Shown here piece by piece: positions 23,336-31,147 of a stretch of 37,521 bases of DNA; within the stretch, counting starts at the first letter, position 1; the number at the start of each line of letters is the position of its first letter. Source of the DNA: an uncultured Eubacterium sp. Its GTDB lineage: Bacteria > Bacillota_A > Clostridia > Lachnospirales > Lachnospiraceae. A program made the translations under genes and the position numbers. Below the pieces are notes generated by a model that did no database searches, was not told where the DNA came from, and saw only the letters and a program-made list of their open reading frames with translations. The stretch is taken from positions 1-37,521 of the forward strand of contig CAJUSH010000035.1 of the NCBI GenBank assembly GCA_910589045.1, in the 5' to 3' direction.

Positions 23336-23926
23336 CTATGGCGTATCCCACCGCACCTCATAAGCGACACCAATCGCATCACCGATATTTTTTACATAAT
23401 TTTCCAGCAAAAGCTTCGCCCTGTCCTTTGCCTGAATAAACAGCGTTTCGTCGTTTTCCACCTCTGTTTGCATCTGCGCCTGAGCCTCCGCAAAGGCTTC
23501 GGTCTGTTCCTTCGCTCCCACCTTTCCGCTGCCAAGACCCGTCGTCTCCGAATAGAAGCTTTCTTCTGACAGCGATGTCTCGTCAACCTTGCATTCCAAG
23601 ATTTCTGCGTCCGGCATTACAATCGTTACGGTCGTCCCGTCCACCTTCATGTCCAGCTTGCTGACATCGACGCCCAGCTTTGCGATGCCCGAATACTCGA
23701 TCCACAGCTTTTTGCTCGTGTTCCAGAACAGCACCTTTTTCTCGGAATCCAGCTTTGCCGTGTTGTGGTAGTAGCATTCCAGCGTCGCCAGCTCGCAGAC
23801 CGAGCGCATCTCGCTGATGCTGATCTCCGGTGAAGCCTCCTGCTCCGCCTCCTTCGCACCGCAGCCCGCCAGTGCGAGCAAAATCACAAAGAACAGCATT
23901 GCCGGCAAAAATTTCTTTTTATTCAT
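23336..23926 (-). CDS. DUF4230 family lipoprotein
   Basis: A 196-residue protein with a lipoprotein signal: basic start, hydrophobic stretch and lipobox LALAGC (Cys22). The mature part matches the DUF4230 pattern, with ISEMRSVCELATLECYYHN followed by a beta-rich region and a C-terminal helix (QAKDRAKLLLENYVKNIG). DUF4230 proteins are surface-anchored and of unknown function. ATG 23926 follows GGGAGGTGTGAGCC. It overlaps the upstream DUF4230 gene by 8 bases; the pair are diverged homologues, suggesting a heteromeric complex on the outer face of the membrane. Confidence 0.85.
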   Translation of the reverse strand: MNKKKFLPAMLFFVILLALAGCGAKEAEQEASPEISISEMRSVCELATLECYYHNTAKLDSEKKVLFWNTSKKLWIEYSGIAKLGVDVSKLDMKVDGTTVTIVMPDAEILECKVDETSLSEESFYSETTGLGSGKVGAKEQTEAFAEAQAQMQTEVENDETLFIQAKDRAKLLLENYVKNIGDAIGVAYEVRWDTP

Positions 23927-24572
23927 GGCTCACACCTCCCTCGTCCACGATTTCCAGAGAATACTCGGGGTACTGCGCAAGAAGCGGCTGCGACAATGCT
24001 TTGATCGTATTGACCGCGTTTTCCGTCGCCTGCTTAGATATCATCTCATTTGCACCGCATTCCTCCTTTGCATCTGCTACGCAGGCGGGATATGCCGTCG
24101 CGGATACATCATCGGTATTCGCCCGTTTTTTTGCAAAGATATAATCCAGGGACCCGGGATCAACGTCCGCATCTATCACGCCAACCTTCGGCAGCGTAAC
24201 AACAATCTTTTTATCCGCGGCATCCGTCTCATCGACGGACACCTGCAGCGCTTCCATGTCAAAACCGATGCGCACCTTCGCGTTATACGCCACGTTGTAA
24301 AGCAGCTTGCCATCCTCGTCATTCACTGCCGCAACACCGTTAAAGGTTACCTTATAGACGGACAGCTCACTGATCTTCAGCACCTTTTCCAGCTGTGATG
24401 TTGAAAGAACCGTTGTCTGCGCCTCGTTCCCTCCAAAAAAGCTGCAGCGGATGAAAAGCCCTGCCGCCGCAAGCACCACCGCCAAAAATACAAATTTCCC
24501 CGGCCGGATCACAACCTTCTTTTGTATGATGGCCTTTTCCTGTTTTCCTTTTTTCTCCTCACCCCGTCCCAT
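23919..24572 (-). CDS. DUF4230 family membrane-anchored protein
   Basis: A 217-residue protein with a charged cytoplasmic N-terminus, one membrane segment (about residues 27-45, FVFLAVVLAAAGLFI) and an extracellular DUF4230-like domain (LSTSQLEKVLKISELSVYKV, then VGVIDADVDPGSLDYIFAKK). It resembles the adjacent lipoprotein in order of secondary structure but keeps an uncleaved anchor. ATG 24572 lies after AAGGAGGAAACCGGC; the ATG at 24590 has no ribosome binding site and that motif lies downstream of it. Function is unknown. Confidence 0.82.
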   Translation of the reverse strand: MGRGEEKKGKQEKAIIQKKVVIRPGKFVFLAVVLAAAGLFIRCSFFGGNEAQTTVLSTSQLEKVLKISELSVYKVTFNGVAAVNDEDGKLLYNVAYNAKVRIGFDMEALQVSVDETDAADKKIVVTLPKVGVIDADVDPGSLDYIFAKKRANTDDVSATAYPACVADAKEECGANEMISKQATENAVNTIKALSQPLLAQYPEYSLEIVDEGGVSHE

Positions 24573-24662
24573 GCCGGTTTCCTCCTTCATCGCTATGCAT
24601 CTGCCTGCGGCATTCTCAAAGACACCGCCCGCCGCGCCTGCACAATTACTCCCTTTTTGTAG

Positions 24663-25052
24663 CTATTCATCCTTCTGAGCTGAATGATTACCTTTCTTTT
24701 GCTTCTTCTGTGTCAGTTCGAAGCTCAGGTCGATGAGGCTTTTCAGCTCATCGTCCGCCACACTTCCGTCGAGCCGGACACTCAGCCACTGATCCTTATT
24801 CATATGGTACGCCGGATGAAAGCCGTCCCGCTCACGCAGTGAGCCGATGAGCGCCGGCTGACATTTCAGGTTGATGATTTCTGCCGTGCCGTCCCCGTCC
24901 ATCCCCAGCTTTTCCCGGCCCACCTCCATCACAAGCGCAAACCATTTGTTGTTGTCCCGGTGGCGCAGCACCGCATTTTCGTCCGCCCACGGATAGTCAG
25001 GTTCCACGCCGTAGCGGCGTTTCATCCATTGAAACAGCTGCTGTCTGGTCAT
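24663..25052 (-). CDS. MmcQ/YjbR family protein
   Basis: A 129-residue protein of the MmcQ/YjbR (DUF419) family. It has the expected pattern: YPWADENAVLRHRDNNKWFA, INLKCQPALIGSLRE, then AYHMNKDQWLSVRLDGSVADDE and a C-terminal helix beginning LKSLIDLSFEL. The fold is CyaY-like; members are called DNA-binding from structure, but a biological role is not established. ATG 25052 follows GCGAGGC; an upstream TTG extension to 25106 lacks a ribosome binding site. The Lys-rich tail (TQKKQKKGNHSAQKDE) is not conserved in the family. It is probably a single-gene unit. Confidence 0.87.
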   Translation of the reverse strand: MTRQQLFQWMKRRYGVEPDYPWADENAVLRHRDNNKWFALVMEVGREKLGMDGDGTAEIINLKCQPALIGSLRERDGFHPAYHMNKDQWLSVRLDGSVADDELKSLIDLSFELTQKKQKKGNHSAQKDE

Positions 25053-25255
25053 TTTTTTGCCTCGCTTTTCAGGAAAATAATACTCATTCCTTTGGTATGC
25101 CTTCAATCATTTTTATACATTCCATCGGTGTCAATAAGTGCTCCTATTATACCATCCCGGCTTTAAATTGGCTATTACTATTTTCAGGAAATGCCGTCCA
25201 GCTACTGCGTACCATTCCACATAAATATTGTATCTTTAGCCAGTATGCTCTCTTG

Positions 25256-26077
25256 CTATTGCAGCAGACTCTCGTATCTTTCTGCTACCCTTAATGTTAC
25301 ATCCAGATAATACTTTGCTTCCGCATCATTCATTGTTTCCTCTCCAAGTGCGTTAATCTTCTCCATAAAATCAAGATATTCCTGCATCAATTCATTGTAC
25401 TCGGCAAGCATGGATATATCCCCGTCAGAATCATTATATTCCTCCAGAAAATCACAATACTGGTTCATAAAGTCCTCATAATCATCCAAAAGCTCTTTAA
25501 ATTCAGGCCGAAGTCCTTTCGAATCTTTGTCCTTCTTCCCATCGTCTTTGGACTGCTCTTCCTTCTCGTCCTCTTCCTCGATTTCCTGTGAATCCTCCTC
25601 GTCCGTATCCGGCAAATCCTCTGGCTCCTCTTCATCTTCACCGGAAAGCTTTTCATCCTCATCAGGTGCGCTCAAAGAAATACTCATGCTCTTTTCTTCA
25701 TTGACATAATCGAGCATCAGGAAATACCCATCCTCATTTTCAGCCGAATAATACTCGTCCGTCTTTGCATAATCAACAGTAAATCCACTATCCTTACAGC
25801 CGCCTACATAGGACTCAAACTGTTCCTTTGAAATTTTATAAATATCTATCTGCAGAAAGCTTTCATTCTCCATAACCACTTTTCCATACTGGGAATCTGG
25901 CCGGGGGATCATAGTCGCTAATGTACTGTCCGGCCATATGTATTCCGCCTTCTGCTCCGCAGATTTTTCAATTGCTGTCCGCGCGGACCTTACCATGCCG
26001 ATCGCCGCCACCACTACAACTACTGCAAGTATCACAAACCAGCCTTTTTTATAAAACGGTTTCTTAGATTTTTCCAT
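25256..26077 (-). CDS. DUF6591 family membrane-anchored acidic protein
   Basis: A 273-residue protein with a basic start, one membrane anchor (about residues 11-28), an extracellular beta-rich domain (YIWPDSTLATMIPRPDSQYG to about 130), a strongly acidic disordered stretch of Glu and Asp (about 135-185), and a C-terminal helical DUF6591-like domain (GLRPEFKELLDDYEDFMNQY). The pattern occurs in Lachnospiraceae; function is unknown. ATG 26077 follows GAAGGAGGAACGAAG. It lies 20 bases after the MerR gene, so the two form an operon and this protein is a likely effector or sensor tied to MerR control. Confidence 0.8.
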   Translation of the reverse strand: MEKSKKPFYKKGWFVILAVVVVVAAIGMVRSARTAIEKSAEQKAEYIWPDSTLATMIPRPDSQYGKVVMENESFLQIDIYKISKEQFESYVGGCKDSGFTVDYAKTDEYYSAENEDGYFLMLDYVNEEKSMSISLSAPDEDEKLSGEDEEEPEDLPDTDEEDSQEIEEEDEKEEQSKDDGKKDKDSKGLRPEFKELLDDYEDFMNQYCDFLEEYNDSDGDISMLAEYNELMQEYLDFMEKINALGEETMNDAEAKYYLDVTLRVAERYESLLQ

Positions 26078-26097
26078 CTTCGTTCCTCCTTCAATTT

Positions 26098-26436
26098 TCA
26101 CTGCATACTCTCTATCAATCGATACGCCTTCTCAATCAGCACGTCAATCTCCACCTTTTTCTCATTTAACTTGTCCACATGCTCCTCAATCGCGGCCTTT
26201 TGCATATCCTTATCCTTCGGCGAATCGATAATCTTTTGTATTTCCTTGATCGTAAATCCAAGCTGCTGAAACAGCTTTATGAGCTGTATTCGCTCCTGCG
26301 AATTCCTGTCATAGAGCAAATGTCCCCGCTCATTTCGACCTGCCGCAGAGACGAGTCCGGCTTTCTCATAGCCCTGTATTGCACGTCTTGATACTCCGGT
26401 CAGCTCACACATCTCCCGTAATGTCAAATACTCCAT
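26098..26436 (-). CDS. MerR family transcriptional regulator
   Basis: A 112-residue regulator with an N-terminal winged HTH (LTLREMCELTGVSRRAIQGY, residues 4-23, then EKAGLVSA), a wing segment (YDRNSQERIQLIKLFQQLGF) and a C-terminal dimerisation coiled coil (about 70-110). There is no effector-binding domain and no metal-binding cysteines, so it may respond to a partner or simply repress. ATG 26436 follows AAGGAGTGATAAA. Its promoter holds a dyad within a 19-bp spacer, the classic MerR arrangement, so it probably controls itself and the DUF6591 gene. Confidence 0.9.
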   Translation of the reverse strand: MEYLTLREMCELTGVSRRAIQGYEKAGLVSAAGRNERGHLLYDRNSQERIQLIKLFQQLGFTIKEIQKIIDSPKDKDMQKAAIEEHVDKLNEKKVEIDVLIEKAYRLIESMQ

Positions 26437-26517
26437 TTTATCACTCCTTATCATTCGTAGCAGCCGGCCCCGCACCCCTCACCTCCTCTCCGACCTGTGC
26501 CGGTAGACAGCTACTAT

Positions 26518-26548
26518 TATTTAAAAATTGCACGCAACGTGCAGTCAA
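26518..26548 (-). promoter_or_regulatory. MerR-type promoter with dyad operator in a 19-bp spacer
   Basis: On the minus strand, -35 TTGACT (26543-26548) and a weak -10 TAAATA (26518-26523) are 19 bases apart. The perfect dyad TGCACG-TTG-CGTGCA (26529-26543) fills most of the spacer and touches the -35. MerR family activators bind such dyads and twist overlong spacers to allow RNA polymerase. It contains ACGTTGCGT, like operators of several MerR proteins. Confidence 0.75.
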
Positions 26549-26609
26549 CAATAAGTTTCACCTAGATTATATACGCCAATTTTTTTATCCGGATTTGTGA
26601 GTGCGGGCA

Positions 26610-26665
26610 CAAAAAAACCTGCCACCAGGGCGGCTTCACACCGACAAGCCCCCTGCTAACAGGTT
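26610..26665 (-). terminator. Terminator of the kinase-STAND cassette
   Basis: On the minus strand, outer arms AACCTG/CAGGTT, then CAGGG/CCCTG and GGCTT/AAGCC form a long hairpin with a 9-base loop, followed by a run of seven T. It ends the transcript about 130 bases after the kinase stop codon. Confidence 0.88.
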
Positions 26666-26798
26666 CTTGAAGAGAGGTATCTCCATCTTTAACGGAAATA
26701 TTCTCTCTGCACAAAAATTTTTATTGTCACTTGAAAGTTCTCTAAAAACGTAACCGCTTTGCCTGCGGCTTCACTGTTACCTAAAAATATGCAGCCGT

Positions 26799-29700
26799 TC
26801 AGTTTCCGGCTTCCCTGCGCAAACGCTCCATGCGCCCGCGCACACGTTCATACTCCTCCATATCGCCCTCATAATAACAGACCTCCAGTTTATACGCCAG
26901 CAAATCCTGCTTTTTTCGAATGTACGGCAATATATCTGCATGTGCATCGCAGAGCAAAATTGCCTCCTCCAGCCACGCATATGCTTTCTCAATATCCGCG
27001 AGCTCACACATCATATTCGCCGCCGGAATATGGAAATCATCGATCTGGTCAAGCTTTGATGCCTCCCTGTGCGCATTGACGTCTGCCGCTTTTTTCAGAA
27101 AAAATAACACAGCACGTTCATCCGGCTCGCACAGTGTGTAATACCATCCCCACGTCATATAATAAACACAGCAAACTCCCGTGTGACCTAATTCATGCTT
27201 CTTTATAGCATCGTTGATTTCCTCCATCAGCGCCTTTATCTTTCTGTGTTTCCCTGGCGCACTCCGAATCAACAGCGCCGCCTTGCCGAGCATATAGGTT
27301 GTATAAAGATATTTTGCATTCCCATGCCCGGCTTTTCTCATGTAAAAAATCGACTGATCCGCCGCACGCAGCATCTGCTTTCGCAGGAAACGCCTGTCCT
27401 TATCTTCGGTGTAGTATGCACCCTCCAGCAGCTCATCATAAAAATTGCCCAGCATCCCATAATACAGACCCAGGATATAATCGTCCTTCGACTGCTCTGC
27501 AAACGAACCGGCATCACTCAAATAGCTTTGCACCGCGTCATACTCCTTCTTCTGACACAGTAAATACACGACATACCCGTACAGCTCCATAAGCTTCTGC
27601 GGATTTTTGCAGGCACGCTCCCGAAATATCTCCTGTGCATGAAAAAGAATATATTTCTCCTCATCCCTGGACAGCTGCAAAAGCGTCGCAAGCATCAGCT
27701 CCCTGTAGCCATCCGCCGCACGCAGAGATGCATCCCGCCCGCAGCGCAGCAGGATTGATTTTGATACGTATAAATTCCTTTGCAGACGCTTATACTTTGC
27801 TATATTTTCCGCTTCCCCCATTCGGCCGCGGTCCCGCTGCAGCTCCCCGGAGAGCACCTGCATTTCTTCCACCGCAATCGCCCTGCATTCATCCGACCAC
27901 GGAACCTGGTCGATCGTTTCCCGTATCAGCGGATGCATCCAAACTGCCCTGTCTGCTTTTTCAAGCCAGCCAAGCGCCTCTAATTCATTGATTTCATCCA
28001 ACGACGCAAGCTTTAACAACGCCTGTGCAGCCCGGATGTCAATTCCCGGCGCGTCAAAGAGCGACAAAATTTTCAGGCACTTTTTCTTGTCCTCCGATAA
28101 CACGGAAACATCAAACAATGCCCGGATGATCGCAGCGGCCTTATCATAAAATACGGCTCCGTCCTGCACGAAATCTATTTTTTCCGCTGCAATTCCCGAA
28201 AATCCATGCTCCTTTATCAGCTCTGCAGCCTCCTCCACCGTGAGATAGCTTTTCGAAATCTGCTTTGCAATCAGCACCAATATAAGCGTATGCCCTGACA
28301 ATTCCATGATGCGCTCAAGCTTTTGGTACTCACCGGCTCCCAGCCTGCGGCCCAGATTGCTTTCAAATAGCTGCCGCAGCTCATCGCGGTCACACAATTC
28401 CCCGATTCTCAGATGTGCATACCCGGCATGGCCCATATGTGCGCGCGTGACCACAATCAGCCTCCAGTCGGCACGCAAAAGCCCCGTAAAATCCTCATCC
28501 AAAACGCCGTCAAAATTATCTATGATAACAAGCGTATTCGTATCCCTTACCAGCGCTGCCGCCATTTTCATTTTTCGTGCAAAATATTCCCGCGTGCTTT
28601 CATCCGGCGTTTTCTCACAGCCGTTGATGCGAAGCTGCACATCATCCGCCAGCGTATTACATACGCAGCCTTTATACTGCATCGATACAATCTCGTCAAA
28701 TTCCTCCCTGTAATCCTCCGCAAACTTTCGGACAACCGTGCTCTTTCCGATGCCGCCCATGCCGCTGACAAAAAGAAGCTTCTCCCCGCTGTGATACCAG
28801 CGCAGCAGTCTTCCACACTCCGCTTCCCTGCCGATGACCGCTCCGCTGTTTGGGACAAAGGAGGAATACACAAACGGCTGCTCCATGTCGGCGGCCCGCG
28901 CTATTTTTTCAAGCTGGACAACCGCATCATCCATGTCCTGATAGCGGTCCTTCGCATATACCTGCAGGGTGCTGCGAAAAAATACCGTCAATTCCTCATA
29001 CAGGCGGTTCCGGTACAACGCATCCCATTTGAACCCGCTGTAATCATAAACGGCATAGAAGCCGCAGTCCGTCGCCCGGGGCGCACGCCCAAACAGAAGA
29101 TAAAACAGCAGCGCACCGATGCTGTATACATCCGTGTAGGTTCCGATTCGTGACAAATCCCCCTGCCTTTGCTCCTGCGGGGCAAAGCCCGGGGAGCAGG
29201 AGATTTTAAATTCCGTCATACGCTCCCCCGTCCCCATGGGAATCACGGAGTCGAAGTCAAACAGCCAGACTAAGTCCGGCGTCTCTTCATACACCAGAAT
29301 ATTTTCCGGTTTCACATCCAGATATAAATAGCCCTTCCGGTGCAGCCTCCCAATGCCTTTCGCCGCGGCAGCCACCGCACGCACCGCATCCTTTAACGTG
29401 TGAAAGCGAACGCTTTCCAGCGTATTTCCCTCCACATAGGAGGAAACCATATACACCGTGCCGTTCGCCTCGTAGCAGTCAAACAGATTTGCCGTGATAT
29501 TTGTCAGACCGGCGGCCTCGTGCAGCTCGTTCGCAATTTCAAAAGCATCCCGGAGCCTGCTCTTATATTCCTCAAATGCTTCCCGCTCACGTTCGGACAC
29601 ACACAGCGCGCCTGTTTCGCTCCGCTTTATATGCAATTTGTACGGGCAGCACTCCCTGATTCTGACCGTTTTCCTTGCACCTGCATTGTTCAGATAATAT

Positions 29701-29825
29701 CCGTCATAGACGATGCAGGAGCCTCCCAGTCCTGCGACCCCATTGACGGTAAAGCGCATCTCCCCGCCCTCATAATTTGTAAATATAAGATTCGTAAGTG
29801 GTTTTAGCGTCTCCCGCCTTTTCAT
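26799..29825 (-). CDS. Protein kinase-STAND (NB-ARC-like) ATPase-helical repeat fusion
   Basis: A 1008-residue multidomain protein. Residues about 20-310 form a Ser/Thr kinase domain: Gly loop GVAGLGGSCIVY, catalytic loop YLDVKPEN (Asp170, Asn175), metal-binding FDFD (Asp190) and activation segment with APQEQ. The VAIK-type lysine position appears to be Arg57 (VRIREC). Residues about 330-600 form a STAND ATPase: Walker A GMGGIGKST (355-363), Walker B LVIIDNFD (432-439) and sensor IVVTR (457-461). The C-terminal 400 residues are helical, TPR-like repeats. The layout parallels NLR-type immune proteins (effector-ATPase-sensor). It overlaps the upstream HTH-like gene as ATGA. No transmembrane segment is present. 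Function is unproven. Confidence 0.85.
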   Translation of the reverse strand: MKRRETLKPLTNLIFTNYEGGEMRFTVNGVAGLGGSCIVYDGYYLNNAGARKTVRIRECCPYKLHIKRSETGALCVSEREREAFEEYKSRLRDAFEIANELHEAAGLTNITANLFDCYEANGTVYMVSSYVEGNTLESVRFHTLKDAVRAVAAAAKGIGRLHRKGYLYLDVKPENILVYEETPDLVWLFDFDSVIPMGTGERMTEFKISCSPGFAPQEQRQGDLSRIGTYTDVYSIGALLFYLLFGRAPRATDCGFYAVYDYSGFKWDALYRNRLYEELTVFFRSTLQVYAKDRYQDMDDAVVQLEKIARAADMEQPFVYSSFVPNSGAVIGREAECGRLLRWYHSGEKLLFVSGMGGIGKSTVVRKFAEDYREEFDEIVSMQYKGCVCNTLADDVQLRINGCEKTPDESTREYFARKMKMAAALVRDTNTLVIIDNFDGVLDEDFTGLLRADWRLIVVTRAHMGHAGYAHLRIGELCDRDELRQLFESNLGRRLGAGEYQKLERIMELSGHTLILVLIAKQISKSYLTVEEAAELIKEHGFSGIAAEKIDFVQDGAVFYDKAAAIIRALFDVSVLSEDKKKCLKILSLFDAPGIDIRAAQALLKLASLDEINELEALGWLEKADRAVWMHPLIRETIDQVPWSDECRAIAVEEMQVLSGELQRDRGRMGEAENIAKYKRLQRNLYVSKSILLRCGRDASLRAADGYRELMLATLLQLSRDEEKYILFHAQEIFRERACKNPQKLMELYGYVVYLLCQKKEYDAVQSYLSDAGSFAEQSKDDYILGLYYGMLGNFYDELLEGAYYTEDKDRRFLRKQMLRAADQSIFYMRKAGHGNAKYLYTTYMLGKAALLIRSAPGKHRKIKALMEEINDAIKKHELGHTGVCCVYYMTWGWYYTLCEPDERAVLFFLKKAADVNAHREASKLDQIDDFHIPAANMMCELADIEKAYAWLEEAILLCDAHADILPYIRKKQDLLAYKLEVCYYEGDMEEYERVRGRMERLRREAGN

Positions 29826-31072
29826 CGCGCACCGTTCCCCGTCTCCCCATCACAATCCCGAAAGGAGTGTTGAAAAAACAGCTCCCTCATATATTCCCTG
29901 AATGTAATCAGCGGACATTCGGAATTTGCGGACATTAAAAAAAGAAAGTCGTAGGGATTGCCCGGATACAGCAGCGGATAGCCCGCATCTGTCAGATGCG
30001 CATGAATCTCTGCCATGCATCTGTCCGCATCCTCATATCCGGCTTCATAGCTGTGTTGCTTCAGCGCCCTGTTCGCCCAGAAGCAATAAAAAACAAGCAA
30101 AATCAGAAGCTTTCGCACGCGCTCATAGGAGACATGCTCCCCGCGGAGTATTTTATTCAAGCCGTCCCGGTCCGGAAAGGAATCCTCCGCCAGGGGATGC
30201 AGCAAGGCATTGTCTTTTAAGATTGGCTTGATGCTCCTGTCCTTATTAAAATCAACCGTGTAATCGCCGGACAGCCCCAGCATCTGCAAGTAGATTTCCC
30301 ATATGGAGCCGTCCGGCCTTTTTCTTTGCCTCCGGCCCTTCCTTCCATCCGTTTCTGTCAGGTCCGTCCGCTCTTCCCGCACATTTTGAAACGCGGCGTA
30401 CAGATGCCTGCGCTCTCTGGCAGCGATTCCATCCGGCCCGGAAATAGCTTCCCATATCGTCCGTATTTCATCATAAGCCGTCGCATTGTTATACCCGAAT
30501 TCCGACGCATGTTCATTCAGATAGGAAACCAGCTCCTGCGACGTCTCAATTTCATTGATCCGTTCAGCAATCAGACTCGTATAGACGATATGCTCGCCTT
30601 CCATTCTCGCAGGCTTCACGCTCGGAACCTGTGATAAAAGATCCATGGCTTCCCCATAACTCAGCCCGTTTTTAAAGGCGTAAAAATACACGACCTCCTC
30701 CATCGAATGGCAGTCGAAGCCCCGCTCCAGACAGACTCTGCGAAGAAAATCATCTGCCCCGGCCGCATCCAGCCCAAACGCAAAGCAAATCTGAAATGCG
30801 GTTTTTCGCTCAATTCTCCGGTGTCCCGCATACCATTTTTTCATATTTCTCGGAACCGGAATGCCCGCCTCCTTCAGCTTGTCCGCCAGAAACGTTACTT
30901 TTTCATCCACGCTTTTAAAACTGCCCTCAAAACCGTGGCCTGCAAGAAACGTATCCAGCGCCTGATCGAAAGTGCGGAAAAGCCCGACGGCCTTTTTTAA
31001 TTCCTCGATGTAATCCTCCGCGTCGAGAATGCTATAGCTTTTATCTTCAAGAAAGTCGGTGTATGCTGCCAT
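29822..31072 (-). CDS. HTH-like helical partner of the kinase-STAND protein
   Basis: A 416-residue, mostly helical protein. Near residues 75-115 it has a segment resembling an HTH (KWYAGHRRIERKTAFQICFA, then FGLDAAGADDFLRRVCLERG), and a central basic linker (GRKGRRQRKRPDGS, about 250-263). Near 300-340 a second helical motif (GLNKILRGEHVSYERVRKLL) ends in a hydrophobic helix. No enzyme motif is visible. ATG 31072 follows AGGAGCTAAAA. Its stop overlaps the kinase start (ATGA), so the pair are made together in fixed ratio. It may be the DNA-binding regulator, adaptor or substrate of the kinase. I recognise similar proteins in Lachnospiraceae but know no function. Confidence 0.7.
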   Translation of the reverse strand: MAAYTDFLEDKSYSILDAEDYIEELKKAVGLFRTFDQALDTFLAGHGFEGSFKSVDEKVTFLADKLKEAGIPVPRNMKKWYAGHRRIERKTAFQICFAFGLDAAGADDFLRRVCLERGFDCHSMEEVVYFYAFKNGLSYGEAMDLLSQVPSVKPARMEGEHIVYTSLIAERINEIETSQELVSYLNEHASEFGYNNATAYDEIRTIWEAISGPDGIAARERRHLYAAFQNVREERTDLTETDGRKGRRQRKRPDGSIWEIYLQMLGLSGDYTVDFNKDRSIKPILKDNALLHPLAEDSFPDRDGLNKILRGEHVSYERVRKLLILLVFYCFWANRALKQHSYEAGYEDADRCMAEIHAHLTDAGYPLLYPGNPYDFLFLMSANSECPLITFREYMRELFFQHSFRDCDGETGNGAR

Positions 31073-31147
31073 TTTTAGCTCCTGTTGAAAATTGTCAGGC
31101 CCTTTCTATAAGCCCGTCTTCGGCATCTGCCGCTTCTGTACATCCCC

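Larger units (their letters stand above)
26437..26798. other. 362-base intergenic region between the kinase and MerR genes
   Basis: Holds the MerR promoter and operator (26518-26548) and the kinase terminator (26610-26665). The remaining 26670-26798 is AT-rich sequence just after the kinase stop on the minus strand, with weak GTAAC/GTTAC arms near 26749-26779. No gene is supported here. Confidence 0.6.
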
